64,000 nucleotides of DNA from Flavobacterium franklandianum (GTDB taxonomy: Bacteria; Bacteroidota; Bacteroidia; Flavobacteriales; Flavobacteriaceae). A program made the position numbers and the translations under genes. Each line of letters begins with the position of its first letter. Position 1 is the stretch's first letter. Of this stretch, positions 8,395 through 17,270 are shown one piece after another. The stretch is from NCBI RefSeq assembly GCF_007097365.1, contig NZ_VJZR01000002.1:62001-126000 (forward strand), read 5' to 3'. The notes beneath the pieces were generated by a model. It had not been told where the DNA came from. It worked only from the letters and a program-made list of their open reading frames with translations, and did no database searches.

Positions 8395-9171
8395 TTAGAA
8401 ATTTTTTTCGATTACTTCATATTGGTTTCCTAAAATTTCTGAAAGTACTTTTGGGTCAGAATTAGTATAAAATAGGGGTTCTCTATTTTTTAGATTTGAC
8501 AATCCCACTTTTTTCTTCAAAACATTTTGAGTTTGGCGAGCCGCTGCTTCTCCCGAGTCTATGATTTGGATGTGAGCAGGAAGAATTTTTTTGATTTGGG
8601 GTATTAAATAGGGGTAATGACTGCATCCTAAGACGAGATAATCGATGTTTGCCTCAATCATTGGTGTGAGATAGGATTTAAGAAGAGTTGTCATTTCAGG
8701 CGAATTTATTTCACCTTTTTCAATAAGTTGCACAAATCCGTGACCTACTTGTTCTACAATTTTTGTGTTATGAAACTTTTCGACATTTTTATTAAAAAGC
8801 TCACTGTTTAAAGTTCCTTGAGTTGCTAAAATTCCAATGGTTTGAGTTTTCGAATGAGTTGCAGCTGGTTTTATCGCAGGCTCTATTCCGATAAAGGGCA
8901 CTTTGTATTTTGCTCGTAATTCCTGAATAGCATTTGTAGTGGCGGTATTGCAAGCTACAACAATTAATTTGCAGTCCATATCGAGCAAAAATTCGGTATT
9001 CTTACAACTCAAAGCTATTATTTCGGCTTTAGATTTTTGACCATAAGGAGCGTTTTTGCTATCGGCTAGATAAATAGTTTTTTCGTCAGGAAGTAACTGA
9101 TGAATTTCGGACCATATAGAAGTTCCTCCAATGCCTGAGTCAAAAATTCCTATAGGTTTATTGTTATCCAT
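8395..9171 (-). CDS. murI: Glutamate racemase
   Basis: Converts L-glutamate to D-glutamate for peptidoglycan precursor synthesis in the cytoplasm. The substrate-binding IGIFDSGIGGTS (residues 7-18) is present, as are both catalytic cysteines: Cys74 in VVACNTATTN and Cys183 in LVLGCSHYPYL. At 258 residues it has normal length. It lies downstream of the OmpH genes on the same strand, but a strong terminator and about 100 bp separate them, so it probably has its own promoter. A TAACTTTG match to the -7 box lies 6-13 nt upstream of the ATG, which would give an almost leaderless message. This is tentative because no -33 box is seen. Confidence 0.95.
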   Translation of the reverse strand: MDNNKPIGIFDSGIGGTSIWSEIHQLLPDEKTIYLADSKNAPYGQKSKAEIIALSCKNTEFLLDMDCKLIVVACNTATTNAIQELRAKYKVPFIGIEPAIKPAATHSKTQTIGILATQGTLNSELFNKNVEKFHNTKIVEQVGHGFVQLIEKGEINSPEMTTLLKSYLTPMIEANIDYLVLGCSHYPYLIPQIKKILPAHIQIIDSGEAAARQTQNVLKKKVGLSNLKNREPLFYTNSDPKVLSEILGNQYEVIEKNF

Positions 9172-9225
9172 AGTAACAAAGTTAGTTGCATCTTTTTTAA
9201 AAACCTAAAAATTGATATTATAAAA

Positions 9226-9260
9226 AAAACGCTCAACCAAAAAAATTAGTTGAGCGCTTT
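9226..9260 (-). terminator. Terminator of the envelope (uppS-bamA-ompH) cluster
   Basis: An 8-bp stem (CGCTCAAC / GTTGAGCG) lies just after the stop of the small ompH gene and is followed on the minus strand by eight Ts. It ends the leftward envelope transcript before murI. Confidence 0.85.
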
Positions 9261-9278
9261 TGAGAAGATAGATTTTTA

Positions 9279-9779
9279 TTAGAAACCTAATTCTTTTTTT
9301 ACATCTACAGTCAAGTTAGGACCGTCAGCAAGTAAAAGATTTGATCCATCAAGAACATATTGAAAACCTTTTGCTTTACCCACTTTCTGGATAGCAGCTC
9401 TTACTTTTTCGTAAATTGGTTTTGTTATTTCCTCTTGTTTAGTTTGCAATTCTTTTTGTGCATTTTGACCAAAATCTTGGATTCTTTTTTGCATGTCTTG
9501 AACTTCTTTTTGACGTTCAGCATTTACAGCATCTGTAACAGTTGCAGCTTCAGTATCATATTTCTTTAATTTGGCTTGAAATTCTTCGGCCATTTTTTTG
9601 TAATCTGCATCATAGGTGGCACTCAGTTTTTCTAGTTGTTTTTGAGCATCAAGCATTGCAGGCAATTTTGTCATAATGTCGCTTACATCAACGTGAGCTG
9701 CTTTTGCTTGAGCATTTATAGTTTGGCTAGCTCCTAAAACAAGTATTGCAGCAATTAGTAAAGTTTTGATTTGTTTCAT
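9279..9779 (-). CDS. OmpH/Skp family periplasmic chaperone (small paralogue)
   Basis: Skp-like holdase that keeps nascent outer-membrane proteins soluble in the periplasm before BamA inserts them. A signal peptide (residues 1-23) is followed by AAHVDVSDIM, a long charged coiled coil (about 45-125) and a C-terminal beta segment (GFQYVLDGSNLLLADGPNLTVDVKKELGF) that completes the trimerisation body. At 166 residues it is the usual Skp length. It is the last gene of the leftward cluster, 15 nt after a longer OmpH paralogue that itself follows bamA. Confidence 0.93.
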   Translation of the reverse strand: MKQIKTLLIAAILVLGASQTINAQAKAAHVDVSDIMTKLPAMLDAQKQLEKLSATYDADYKKMAEEFQAKLKKYDTEAATVTDAVNAERQKEVQDMQKRIQDFGQNAQKELQTKQEEITKPIYEKVRAAIQKVGKAKGFQYVLDGSNLLLADGPNLTVDVKKELGF

Positions 9780-9794
9780 TGTTTAAAATATTAA

Positions 9795-11297
9795 TTAATT
9801 ATTGTTTGTATTCTCTTTTGTTGTTTTTAATTTTTCTTCGTTTGCTTTTTTAGCGGCTTCTCTATCTTCTAGTATTTTTTTCTTTTTTTCTTCCAAAGCT
9901 TTTTTGCGTTCTTCTATTACTTTGTTTCTGTCCTCGATTGCTTTTGCTCTAGCTTCAGCTTGTTTTTGTTTTGCTTCTTCTGCAGGTGTTTTAGCTGTAG
10001 TGTCTTTTGTAACGGCTGTTTCTGTTGCAGTTTTATCTGGTTCAGTTGCTGTAGATGTTGGAGTATTTCCATCTCCTTTTACTGTATTGTCAGAAACCGT
10101 GCCAGTTTTTTTAGTGTCTTTTGCTTCTAAGGCTTGTTTTCTTTTTTCTTCTTGAGCTTTTTTATTTTCTTCTGCCGCTTTTTTGCGGTCCTCTAGCGTT
10201 TTTGCTCTAGCTTCAGCTTGTTTTTGTTTTGCCTCTGCAGCTGTTGAAGCGGCAGTTTTTGCACCCTGATTTTGTGCATCAGGGTTTGCAGTTGCTTCCG
10301 TTGTTTTGTTCGTTGTAGGAAGTGCAGCTGATTTTTTTGCTACTCTTTCATCAAGAATTTGTTGTCTTCTTTCTTCTAAAGCTTTTTTCTTGTCTTCAAC
10401 TGCTTGTTGTCGAATTCTAAGCGTTTCAGCTCTTTGATCGGCTTGTGCTTGTTTTGCTTCTGCAGCAGCGGTTGCAGCGGCTTCTTTGTCTATACTATTA
10501 TCAGATGAAGTTGTCGTTTTAGTTGTTGATGGAGCGGTTCCATTCTTTTTCGCTTCTCTATCGGCCGCAATTTGTAATTTTCTATCTTCAGCAGCTTTTC
10601 GTCTTTCTTCTTGTGCTGCTAATCTATCAGCAATAACTGCATCTCGAGTTGCTTTTTTTGCATCCAAAGATTTTTGTTTTTTTGCCAATTCAGGATTGTC
10701 ATACAATGCTTCTTCTTTGGCTTCTCGATCTGCTTCTTCTTTGAGTTGTTTTTTTGTTAATTGTTCTCTTTTTTCTGTTCTATTCAAAACACGAACTATT
10801 TGGTCACTGATGTCAAATCGTTTTGCTGCAAAAAGCATGGTCATATCTGACGTTTTGTCAAAAATAAAATCATATTTTTTGGTTTCAGCTATATCTTGAA
10901 CTATAGTAAATACTTGGTCTTGAATGGGTTTTGTTAAAGCATTTTTTTGCGTCATTAAATCACCGTTTGGGCCAAATCTTTTTTGTTGGTATTCTAAATT
11001 TTCATTTTCAAGGAAAGCAATCTCACTAATCCTTTCTTCAATAAGACCTTTTGTCAATAAGGCTTTTTCGGCTTTTAAAGCTTCTTTTAGTTTATTGATT
11101 TCATTTTTTTTGGCTTCAACTTCTTGCTTCCATTTTTGGGCTTTTTGTTCTAGTTGGTTTTGCGCTTCGGTGTAATCGGGTACATTTTGCAAAATGTATT
11201 CCATATCAATATACCCCACTTTCGTGCCTTTAGTTTGTGCCTGAACCGTATTCGCTACAGTTAGGGCTAAAAATATAAATAAAAATTCTTTTCTCAT
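9795..11297 (-). CDS. OmpH/Skp family protein with a long charged C-terminal extension
   Basis: Residues 1-21 are a signal peptide. Residues ~25-175 form a complete OmpH/Skp domain (KVGYIDMEYILQNVPDY at the start; KKYDFIFDKTSDMTMLFA near its end). Beyond residue ~185 comes an extension of more than 300 residues, rich in Lys, Glu, Ala, Arg and Gln. It contains several near-repeats of the type EAKQKQAEARAKxLEDRxKxxEE separated by Thr/Ser/Asn-rich linkers. It is probably a set of coiled-coil or single-helix arms. The tail makes the protein three times the size of a normal Skp (~160-170 aa). It sits between bamA and the small ompH gene (gaps of 35 and 15 nt), so an outer-membrane assembly role is likely. 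Confidence 0.9.
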   Translation of the reverse strand: MRKEFLFIFLALTVANTVQAQTKGTKVGYIDMEYILQNVPDYTEAQNQLEQKAQKWKQEVEAKKNEINKLKEALKAEKALLTKGLIEERISEIAFLENENLEYQQKRFGPNGDLMTQKNALTKPIQDQVFTIVQDIAETKKYDFIFDKTSDMTMLFAAKRFDISDQIVRVLNRTEKREQLTKKQLKEEADREAKEEALYDNPELAKKQKSLDAKKATRDAVIADRLAAQEERRKAAEDRKLQIAADREAKKNGTAPSTTKTTTSSDNSIDKEAAATAAAEAKQAQADQRAETLRIRQQAVEDKKKALEERRQQILDERVAKKSAALPTTNKTTEATANPDAQNQGAKTAASTAAEAKQKQAEARAKTLEDRKKAAEENKKAQEEKRKQALEAKDTKKTGTVSDNTVKGDGNTPTSTATEPDKTATETAVTKDTTAKTPAEEAKQKQAEARAKAIEDRNKVIEERKKALEEKKKKILEDREAAKKANEEKLKTTKENTNNN

Positions 11298-11332
11298 AAC
11301 GTAGATGTATTAGAAAAATTTATATCCAACTA

Positions 11333-14026
11333 TTAAAATTGTTGGCCAATAATAAAGTGCGTTTCCCAACCATTTGCTTTTGGAGATAGTTGACCATTTG
11401 CCATTGGCAATCCATCAAATCCATATCCAAAATCTATTCCCAATAATCCAAATGCAGGCATAAAAACTCTTAATCCTACTCCTGCAGAACGGCTTAAAGC
11501 AAAAGGATTGTAATTCTTGAAGGTGTCAAACGAAGATCCTGCTTCTAAGAATGTTAGTGCATATATTGAGGCCGATGCTTTTAAGGTTATAGGATATCTC
11601 AATTCCAATGAAAACTTATTGTAAATGTTTGCACCATTTGATTCTTGACCATCGCTAACAGGGGTTAATGAGCCATTAGGATATCCTCTTAAGGCTACTG
11701 TTTCTCTACCGTCCATTGAATAATTTGCCATACCATCACCTCCTAAAAAGAATCTTTCGAAAGGAATAATTCCTCTTTCTTGATTATAAGCCCCTAAGAA
11801 ACCAAATTCGATTAATGACCTTAAAACTAATGGACTCTTATTTGTTCCAGCTACTTTTGTGTACCAATCTGCTTTGAATTTTACTTTGTAATATTCTAGC
11901 CAATTGTATTTTTTCTGATCTACTTTTGCAGGGTCAGCAGCACCATCTTTATAATCTGCAACACTGCTTGGTGTCGGATTTGTTGTACTTGGAATAGCCT
12001 CTAAGTAATCTCCATTATTTACTCTAATTCCATTATTTCCGGTGTATGAAGGTCCAGAATAAATGTATTTATATTCTTTTTGATCGCCTAAGGTTGCATA
12101 ATCCACACCATTAAATAAAGAGTAAGGCAGTGTAAACTTTCCAGTTAGACTAAATTCTGCACCATATATTGGAAATATTGGATTGATTCCTTTGTTGCTA
12201 CGCGAAAATCCTATTGTATAAGCTAAGTTTCTTGATGCTCCATCGCCAAAAGTAAATAGACCTGTATTATAATTTTTTAAGTCGTAATGTTGGTAACTTA
12301 TAGTTTGTGATAATCCGAAGTAATCATCAGGAATGGTAAGTCTTTTGTATATACCTGCTGAAATTGTTAAGATGTTAAAACTTCTACTTTTGTCTACTCT
12401 TTGAGTTTGAAAATTATTGTAATACTGACTTGTGTAAGATAACGAAGTGTTTAATTGTACCGGTTTTCTTTTTCCAAACCAAGGTTCTGAAAACGAAAGA
12501 CTGTAGGTTCTATAGTACGAACTTGCTTGTAATCGTAGTGATACTTTTTGACCATCACCCATAGGAAGAGGTTTGTAAGCTTCTTTCTTAAATAGATTTC
12601 TGGCAGAAAAATTATTAAACGACAGTCCTAAAGTCCCTATGAAACCACCTCCACCATAACCACCTTGCAATTCTATTTGACTGGCTCCTTTTTCTGTCAA
12701 AGGATATTCTATATCAACAGTTCCAGCTGCCGCATCAACATTTTTGAATTTGGGTTCAATAGTTTCAGGATCAAAAAATCCCAATTGTCCAATTTCACGA
12801 ATAGTTCTGATAAGCAAATCTTTATTGTATTTTTCTCCTGGTTTTGTTCTCAACTCACGATACACAACATGATCGTTTGTTTTGTCATTTCCTGTTACCG
12901 TAATTTTGTTGAAGTACGCAATTGGGCCTTCGGTAATTCGAATTTCAAAATCGATGGAATCATTTGCTGTTTTGGTTTCCACTACGTTAATATTAGAAAA
13001 CAAATATCCGTTATTTTGATATAAATTGGTGATATCATCTCCATCTGGTTTTGACTTATCTGCAATTCTTTTTTCTAAAAGTACTCCATTATAAGTATCC
13101 CCTTTTTTGATACCAATCATTCCCATAAGTCCTTCGTCTGAATACATTGTATTTCCAAGGAATTTGATATTTCCAAAACGGTATTTATTGCCTTCTTCAA
13201 CTTTTATTATTATCATTAAAGCCTTTAAATCTTCATTGTAAGCTACTGAATCTGATATAATTCGGGCATCTCTGTATCCACGTTCTTTGTAAGCTGCAAT
13301 CACTTTTTCTATGTCATCATCGTATTTTGCTTGGATAAATTTAGATGTTTTGATGCTGATTAGCGTTTTTCTCTTTGTATCTTTCATCGCTGCACGTAGG
13401 GTTTCAGATTTTATTTCCTTATTTCCTTCGAATACAATATCTTTAATTTTGACTTTCGATCCTCTATCAATTTTTACAACCATATTAACATGGTTTACTA
13501 GCGAAGTATCAATAACGGTATTTATGGTTACTTTGGTATTGTAAAAACCATCTTTTTTGTATTTATTTTCGATGTAATTTTTGGTGGTAGTGATTAAATT
13601 TTCATTGACTACTTTCTCTTTTGTAAGGCCGTTGTCTTTTATTAATCCTTCAATTTTGCTTTTATTAATGCCAACAAATTTTACTTCATTTAATTTCGGC
13701 AATTCTTCGACAAGTAAATCAAGGTAAATACTGTCTTTTTCAATTCTGTTTATATAAAAGGAAATTTCGTCAAAAAGTCCTAGCTTCCCTAGTTTTTTGA
13801 TTGCATTACTTATTTCTTCACCTGGAACAGTGATTTCCTGACCTTTTTCTAGACCTGCAAATGTAGTTACAGTATTTGCGTTAAAACTTATTTTTCCGAC
13901 TATATCAACCTTAGCTAGTATGTACGTTTTTCCTTGGTCGAATGGTACTCGTTCTTGTGCTTTAATTTGCGAAAAACTTCCAAAAATCAATAGGCCTATG
14001 AGTAACTTTATGCTTTTTTGTAACAC
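11333..14026 (-). CDS. bamA: Outer-membrane protein assembly factor BamA
   Basis: Central Omp85 subunit that inserts beta-barrel proteins into the outer membrane. Five POTRA domains (about residues 35-440; for example VDIVGKISFNANT, GTVDIEYPLTEKG) precede a 16-strand barrel. The barrel carries conserved lid-loop motifs such as RGYPNGSLTP and ends in GWETHFIIGQQF with the terminal aromatic. I place the start at GTG 14026-14024, giving MLQKSIKLLIGLL, a signal peptide ending QIKAQ, and a 7-nt gap from the uppS stop. Extending the frame to 14164 would overlap uppS by about 130 nt and add a non-secretory N-terminus, so that longer start is rejected. The mature ORF of 897 aa is normal for Bacteroidota. 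Confidence 0.95.
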   Translation of the reverse strand: MLQKSIKLLIGLLIFGSFSQIKAQERVPFDQGKTYILAKVDIVGKISFNANTVTTFAGLEKGQEITVPGEEISNAIKKLGKLGLFDEISFYINRIEKDSIYLDLLVEELPKLNEVKFVGINKSKIEGLIKDNGLTKEKVVNENLITTTKNYIENKYKKDGFYNTKVTINTVIDTSLVNHVNMVVKIDRGSKVKIKDIVFEGNKEIKSETLRAAMKDTKRKTLISIKTSKFIQAKYDDDIEKVIAAYKERGYRDARIISDSVAYNEDLKALMIIIKVEEGNKYRFGNIKFLGNTMYSDEGLMGMIGIKKGDTYNGVLLEKRIADKSKPDGDDITNLYQNNGYLFSNINVVETKTANDSIDFEIRITEGPIAYFNKITVTGNDKTNDHVVYRELRTKPGEKYNKDLLIRTIREIGQLGFFDPETIEPKFKNVDAAAGTVDIEYPLTEKGASQIELQGGYGGGGFIGTLGLSFNNFSARNLFKKEAYKPLPMGDGQKVSLRLQASSYYRTYSLSFSEPWFGKRKPVQLNTSLSYTSQYYNNFQTQRVDKSRSFNILTISAGIYKRLTIPDDYFGLSQTISYQHYDLKNYNTGLFTFGDGASRNLAYTIGFSRSNKGINPIFPIYGAEFSLTGKFTLPYSLFNGVDYATLGDQKEYKYIYSGPSYTGNNGIRVNNGDYLEAIPSTTNPTPSSVADYKDGAADPAKVDQKKYNWLEYYKVKFKADWYTKVAGTNKSPLVLRSLIEFGFLGAYNQERGIIPFERFFLGGDGMANYSMDGRETVALRGYPNGSLTPVSDGQESNGANIYNKFSLELRYPITLKASASIYALTFLEAGSSFDTFKNYNPFALSRSAGVGLRVFMPAFGLLGIDFGYGFDGLPMANGQLSPKANGWETHFIIGQQF

Positions 14027-14033
14027 TAAAAAA

Positions 14034-14774
14034 TTATTTAATTTGTTCACTTGTTTTTCCAAATCTACGCTCTCTTTTTTGATAACTAATGATAGCCTCA
14101 TACAAATCTTGTTCTTTAAAGTCTGGCCATAATATATCGGTAAAATATAACTCTGCGTAGGCAATTTGCCATAACAAAAAATTACTTATTCTATGCTCTC
14201 CACTTGTTCTGATTAATAAATCTACCTCTGGTAAATTTCGCGTGTAAAGATGCTCATTTATAATTGAATCGTCAATAGAGTCTATTGAAATTATATTATT
14301 TTTAACTTTATCGCTAATGTTTCTTACAGCATTTACTATTTCATCTCTTGAACCATAGCTTAAGGCTAGGGTTAGTGTCATTCGAGAATTGTTCTTTGTT
14401 TTTTCAATGACGTCCAGAAGTTCGTTTTGTGCTGATTTAGGTAATTTTTCTAAGTTGCCAATGGTGTTTAATTTGATGTCGTTGTCTTGCAAAGTTTTAA
14501 GCTCTTTCTTCAATGATCTGACTAAAATTTTCATCAAAGTGTCGACTTCAATTTTGGGTCTGTTCCAGTTTTCGGTAGAAAAAGCATAAAGTGTAAGATT
14601 TTCTATTCCTAATTTAGCACAAGACTTTATTATTTCTTTTACCGATTTTGTTCCACTTTCGTGACCTAAAGTTCTTAAAAAGCCTTGCTTTTTTGCCCAG
14701 CGACCATTGCCGTCCATAATGATAGCTAAATGTTTGGGTAAATTTGTTAAGTCTATTTTATCTTTTAAATTCAT
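14034..14774 (-). CDS. uppS: Isoprenyl transferase (undecaprenyl diphosphate synthase)
   Basis: Condenses isopentenyl diphosphate onto farnesyl diphosphate to make the C55 carrier lipid used for peptidoglycan and O-antigen. The catalytic Asp21 lies in IIMDGNGRWAKK. The conserved NLTLYAFSTENWNRP and the C-terminal DLLIRTSGEHRISNFLLWQ, FTDILWPDF motifs are all present. 246 residues is usual. Three nt separate its start from the preceding DUF6089 gene and 7 nt its stop from bamA, so it is an operon member of the envelope cluster. Confidence 0.96.
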   Translation of the reverse strand: MNLKDKIDLTNLPKHLAIIMDGNGRWAKKQGFLRTLGHESGTKSVKEIIKSCAKLGIENLTLYAFSTENWNRPKIEVDTLMKILVRSLKKELKTLQDNDIKLNTIGNLEKLPKSAQNELLDVIEKTKNNSRMTLTLALSYGSRDEIVNAVRNISDKVKNNIISIDSIDDSIINEHLYTRNLPEVDLLIRTSGEHRISNFLLWQIAYAELYFTDILWPDFKEQDLYEAIISYQKRERRFGKTSEQIK

Positions 14775-14777
14775 TTT

Positions 14778-15452
14778 TTATTCTGCGCAATAACAGGGTT
14801 TGTTTCCAAAGGTATAAGTTAGTGTCACCCCCGAAAAAACATACCAATCGTTATTATTTATATTTCCAAATTTCATCAAGGCACCGTCCTTTGGATTGCT
14901 GCCATCTAAATTATCCGTAAAGGTATATCTTGCTCCAACTTCTAATGCTAAAATCACATGAGGGAATACATTCGATTTTATTCCCAATGTCATTGGAATA
15001 GCGAATGCACCCGTTCTTTGCTCTGTTACAATATTGTTAGATTTTAAATAGCTATCCCGAAATCTCAAATAATTTAATCCTGAATGAACATAAGGCGTGT
15101 ATTTCATTTTTACTTCGTGCAAATTAAAATCAAAAAAATTAAATTCAAGGCCTAAAGATACTTCTTTTATACTATTTCTAAAATGATATCCTCTTTGATT
15201 TCTACTTGGTTCGTCAGAATCAAGGTCGTTAGCTGAATAATAGGCGCCATTTAATGAAAAACGATAGGCGAGTCTGGGATTTTTATTCCATTTATATAAA
15301 ATCCCCATCGCAAGTTCGTTCGGGGCAATATATGTGGTAGATCCAACGTCACCAATATAGTTACTACCACCAACAAAAACACCAATTTCATGAATTTGTG
15401 CATTCATAGAAAAGAAGAAAAACAAGAAAATTAGATTAAATAATTTATACAT
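14778..15452 (-). CDS. DUF6089-type outer-membrane beta-barrel protein
   Basis: 224 residues with a signal peptide (residues 1-18, ending FSMNAQ). The mature sequence starts HEIGVFVGGSNYIGDVG and is an alternating pattern of strands fitting an 8-10-strand barrel. It ends in a short Cys-containing tail (NKPCYCAE). I recall proteins of this type encoded immediately before uppS-bamA in Flavobacteria. Their function is unknown, but the context suggests a link to outer-membrane assembly. A TATATTTG match to the -7 promoter box lies about 19-26 nt upstream of the start, so the uppS-bamA-ompH transcript may begin here. Confidence 0.82.
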   Translation of the reverse strand: MYKLFNLIFLFFFFSMNAQIHEIGVFVGGSNYIGDVGSTTYIAPNELAMGILYKWNKNPRLAYRFSLNGAYYSANDLDSDEPSRNQRGYHFRNSIKEVSLGLEFNFFDFNLHEVKMKYTPYVHSGLNYLRFRDSYLKSNNIVTEQRTGAFAIPMTLGIKSNVFPHVILALEVGARYTFTDNLDGSNPKDGALMKFGNINNNDWYVFSGVTLTYTFGNKPCYCAE

Positions 15453-15623
15453 TTAATTAAAAATTGCGTGCAAATATAATAATTATCAACGCCAATAAAC
15501 ATTCATTCTGTTAAATGTATAAATAATTGGATAATTGAAACTAAAATTATTTGGGAATCACTGTCTATAATAGTACAGAAACGGCAAAAAACGGAATATT
15601 GTATATCGTAGCGCTAATTTGAT

Positions 15624-16508
15624 TTAATTTCTACGATCCTCTCCCCAAAACAACTTATTTCGTAATGTTTTCAAGAAGGTTGCATCTGGAATTTCTACCA
15701 TATTTATTTCAAAAGGAGATTTCTTGATGTATAAAATAGTATCATTCTTGACAGAAAATAATCTTGAATCTAAAGAAACTAAATAATGGTCGTCTCTCCC
15801 TGAAACTTTGAGTCTAATTTCTGTTTCATCGGTAACCACTAGCGGGCGCGCATTAAGATTATGCGGTGCAATTGGAGTAATTACAAAACTTTCCACATTT
15901 GGAGTCAAAATTGGACCTCCGCAACTCAGAGAATATCCTGTAGAACCTGTTGGCGTTGCTATAATCAAACCGTCGGCCCAATAGGAATTTAGGTATTCGT
16001 TGTTCAAATATGTTTCGATGGTTATCATCGATGTGGTTTCTTTCCTGCTTACAGAAATTTCATTAATGGCAAAATTTAGGTCTTTTATGGCTTCATTTTC
16101 TGGCAAACAAGATAAACTGAGCAAGGTTCTTTTAGATATAGTATACTTTTTATCGATAATAAACTGCAAGAATTCAGCAATATTGTCTTTTTGAACTGTA
16201 GCCAAAAACCCCAAACGACCTGAGTTTATTCCTAAAATAGGGACCCCAGAATCTCTGACTAATGTTGCTGCTCTTAAAATAGTTCCGTCTCCGCCAATGC
16301 TTATCAGAACATCAAAACTGCTGTCTAGTTCAGTATGAGACTCAAATGTAGGATACTCTTTTTTGATAAGTTTTTTTTCGAATAAGATTTCTAGAAAATA
16401 GGATTCGATAATCATCTCAACATTATTCTTAATCAAAAAAGCAAAAATATCTTTTATGATGGGTTCTGTACTATTTTGATAGTATTGACCGTAAATGGCT
16501 ATTTTCAT
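15624..16508 (-). CDS. nadK: NAD kinase
   Basis: Phosphorylates NAD+ to NADP+ in the cytoplasm. The GGDGT nucleotide-binding motif (about residues 72-76, ISIGGDGTILRAATL) and the second signature with NE and SPTGS-like ATPTGSTGYSLSCGGP (about 182-197) are present. 294 residues is typical. The start lies 3 nt after the stop of the CBS-domain gene, so both are co-transcribed. The 170-nt gap to the DUF6089 gene downstream on the same strand shows no clear gene and may hold the promoter for the uppS-bamA part. Confidence 0.96.
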   Translation of the reverse strand: MKIAIYGQYYQNSTEPIIKDIFAFLIKNNVEMIIESYFLEILFEKKLIKKEYPTFESHTELDSSFDVLISIGGDGTILRAATLVRDSGVPILGINSGRLGFLATVQKDNIAEFLQFIIDKKYTISKRTLLSLSCLPENEAIKDLNFAINEISVSRKETTSMITIETYLNNEYLNSYWADGLIIATPTGSTGYSLSCGGPILTPNVESFVITPIAPHNLNARPLVVTDETEIRLKVSGRDDHYLVSLDSRLFSVKNDTILYIKKSPFEINMVEIPDATFLKTLRNKLFWGEDRRN

Positions 16509-16511
16509 TTA

Positions 16512-17171
16512 TTAGATATTGAGATATTTGTCTAAATAATCCGAACGTTCCTTTAATGTGTTGATGTAATTGTCTTCATAATGTTCCGAAATTATTTCAT
16601 AGTTGTATCTTCTAAAAGATTGAATTATTTCGTTCATCACTCCTAAACTAATTTTTATAGTTACTTGTGTGCTGTCTGAATCAGCTTCTGATATAAATAA
16701 ACCCAAGATTTTGCCATTATTACTTTCGATGATTTGGGTGATCTCTCCCATCGAATACCCTGATGTATTTTTTTTAACCACAAGTATTCCGCCAGATTCT
16801 TGTAAAAAAGGAGTTTCGTGAAAAAAATTCAGGATGTCTCTAATTTCATAATAACCTAAATATTGGTTTTTTTGGTCCAAAACAGGAACTAAATTGGAAT
16901 GGTTTTTAGCAAAAACTTCCAAAACATCGAGCCAAATCATATTTTCTCTGGCAAAAAAACCTTCGAGAGAATAGCGATAATCCAAAACTTTTTTGACTCC
17001 ATCAAGCGTTTCAATATCATCGGAACCAATGCTACCTATATATATTCCTTCTTCGACAACAGGAAAATGCGAAAAAGTTAATTCGTTAAAAAACTCTTGA
17101 ACAGCCGCAATAGTTTCCTGACTGTCAATCGCTTTGTAATCATTACTAATATAGTTTGTAATCTCCGTCAT
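16512..17171 (-). CDS. CBS-domain protein with a C-terminal ACT-like region
   Basis: 219 residues. A tandem CBS pair spans about residues 5-125 (FSHFPVVEEGIYIGSI and SNLVPVLDQKNQYLGYYEIRDI are the strand-turn motifs). About 70 residues follow with an ACT-like pattern (GGILVVKKNTSGYSMGEITQ). CBS pairs bind adenine nucleotides, so a sensory role next to nadK is plausible, but this is inference. It is the first gene of the leftward nadK unit and is divergent from pdxJ across 99 nt. Confidence 0.87.
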   Translation of the reverse strand: MTEITNYISNDYKAIDSQETIAAVQEFFNELTFSHFPVVEEGIYIGSIGSDDIETLDGVKKVLDYRYSLEGFFARENMIWLDVLEVFAKNHSNLVPVLDQKNQYLGYYEIRDILNFFHETPFLQESGGILVVKKNTSGYSMGEITQIIESNNGKILGLFISEADSDSTQVTIKISLGVMNEIIQSFRRYNYEIISEHYEDNYINTLKERSDYLDKYLNI

Positions 17172-17270
17172 ATATTCATCCTAAATATTTGATGCAAAAT
17201 AATCAAAATTATGCAATAACAGCAAATTTTACTTTGTATTTTTGCCCTTCAAAGCCTGAAAATTATTCCA

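Noticed and set aside
9802-10155. Plus-strand frames rich in Phe/Ser/Leu opposite the long OmpH gene (also 10486-10899)
   Set aside because: They are the antisense of the Lys/Glu/Ala-rich coiled coil; the hydrophobic composition is a codon artefact.
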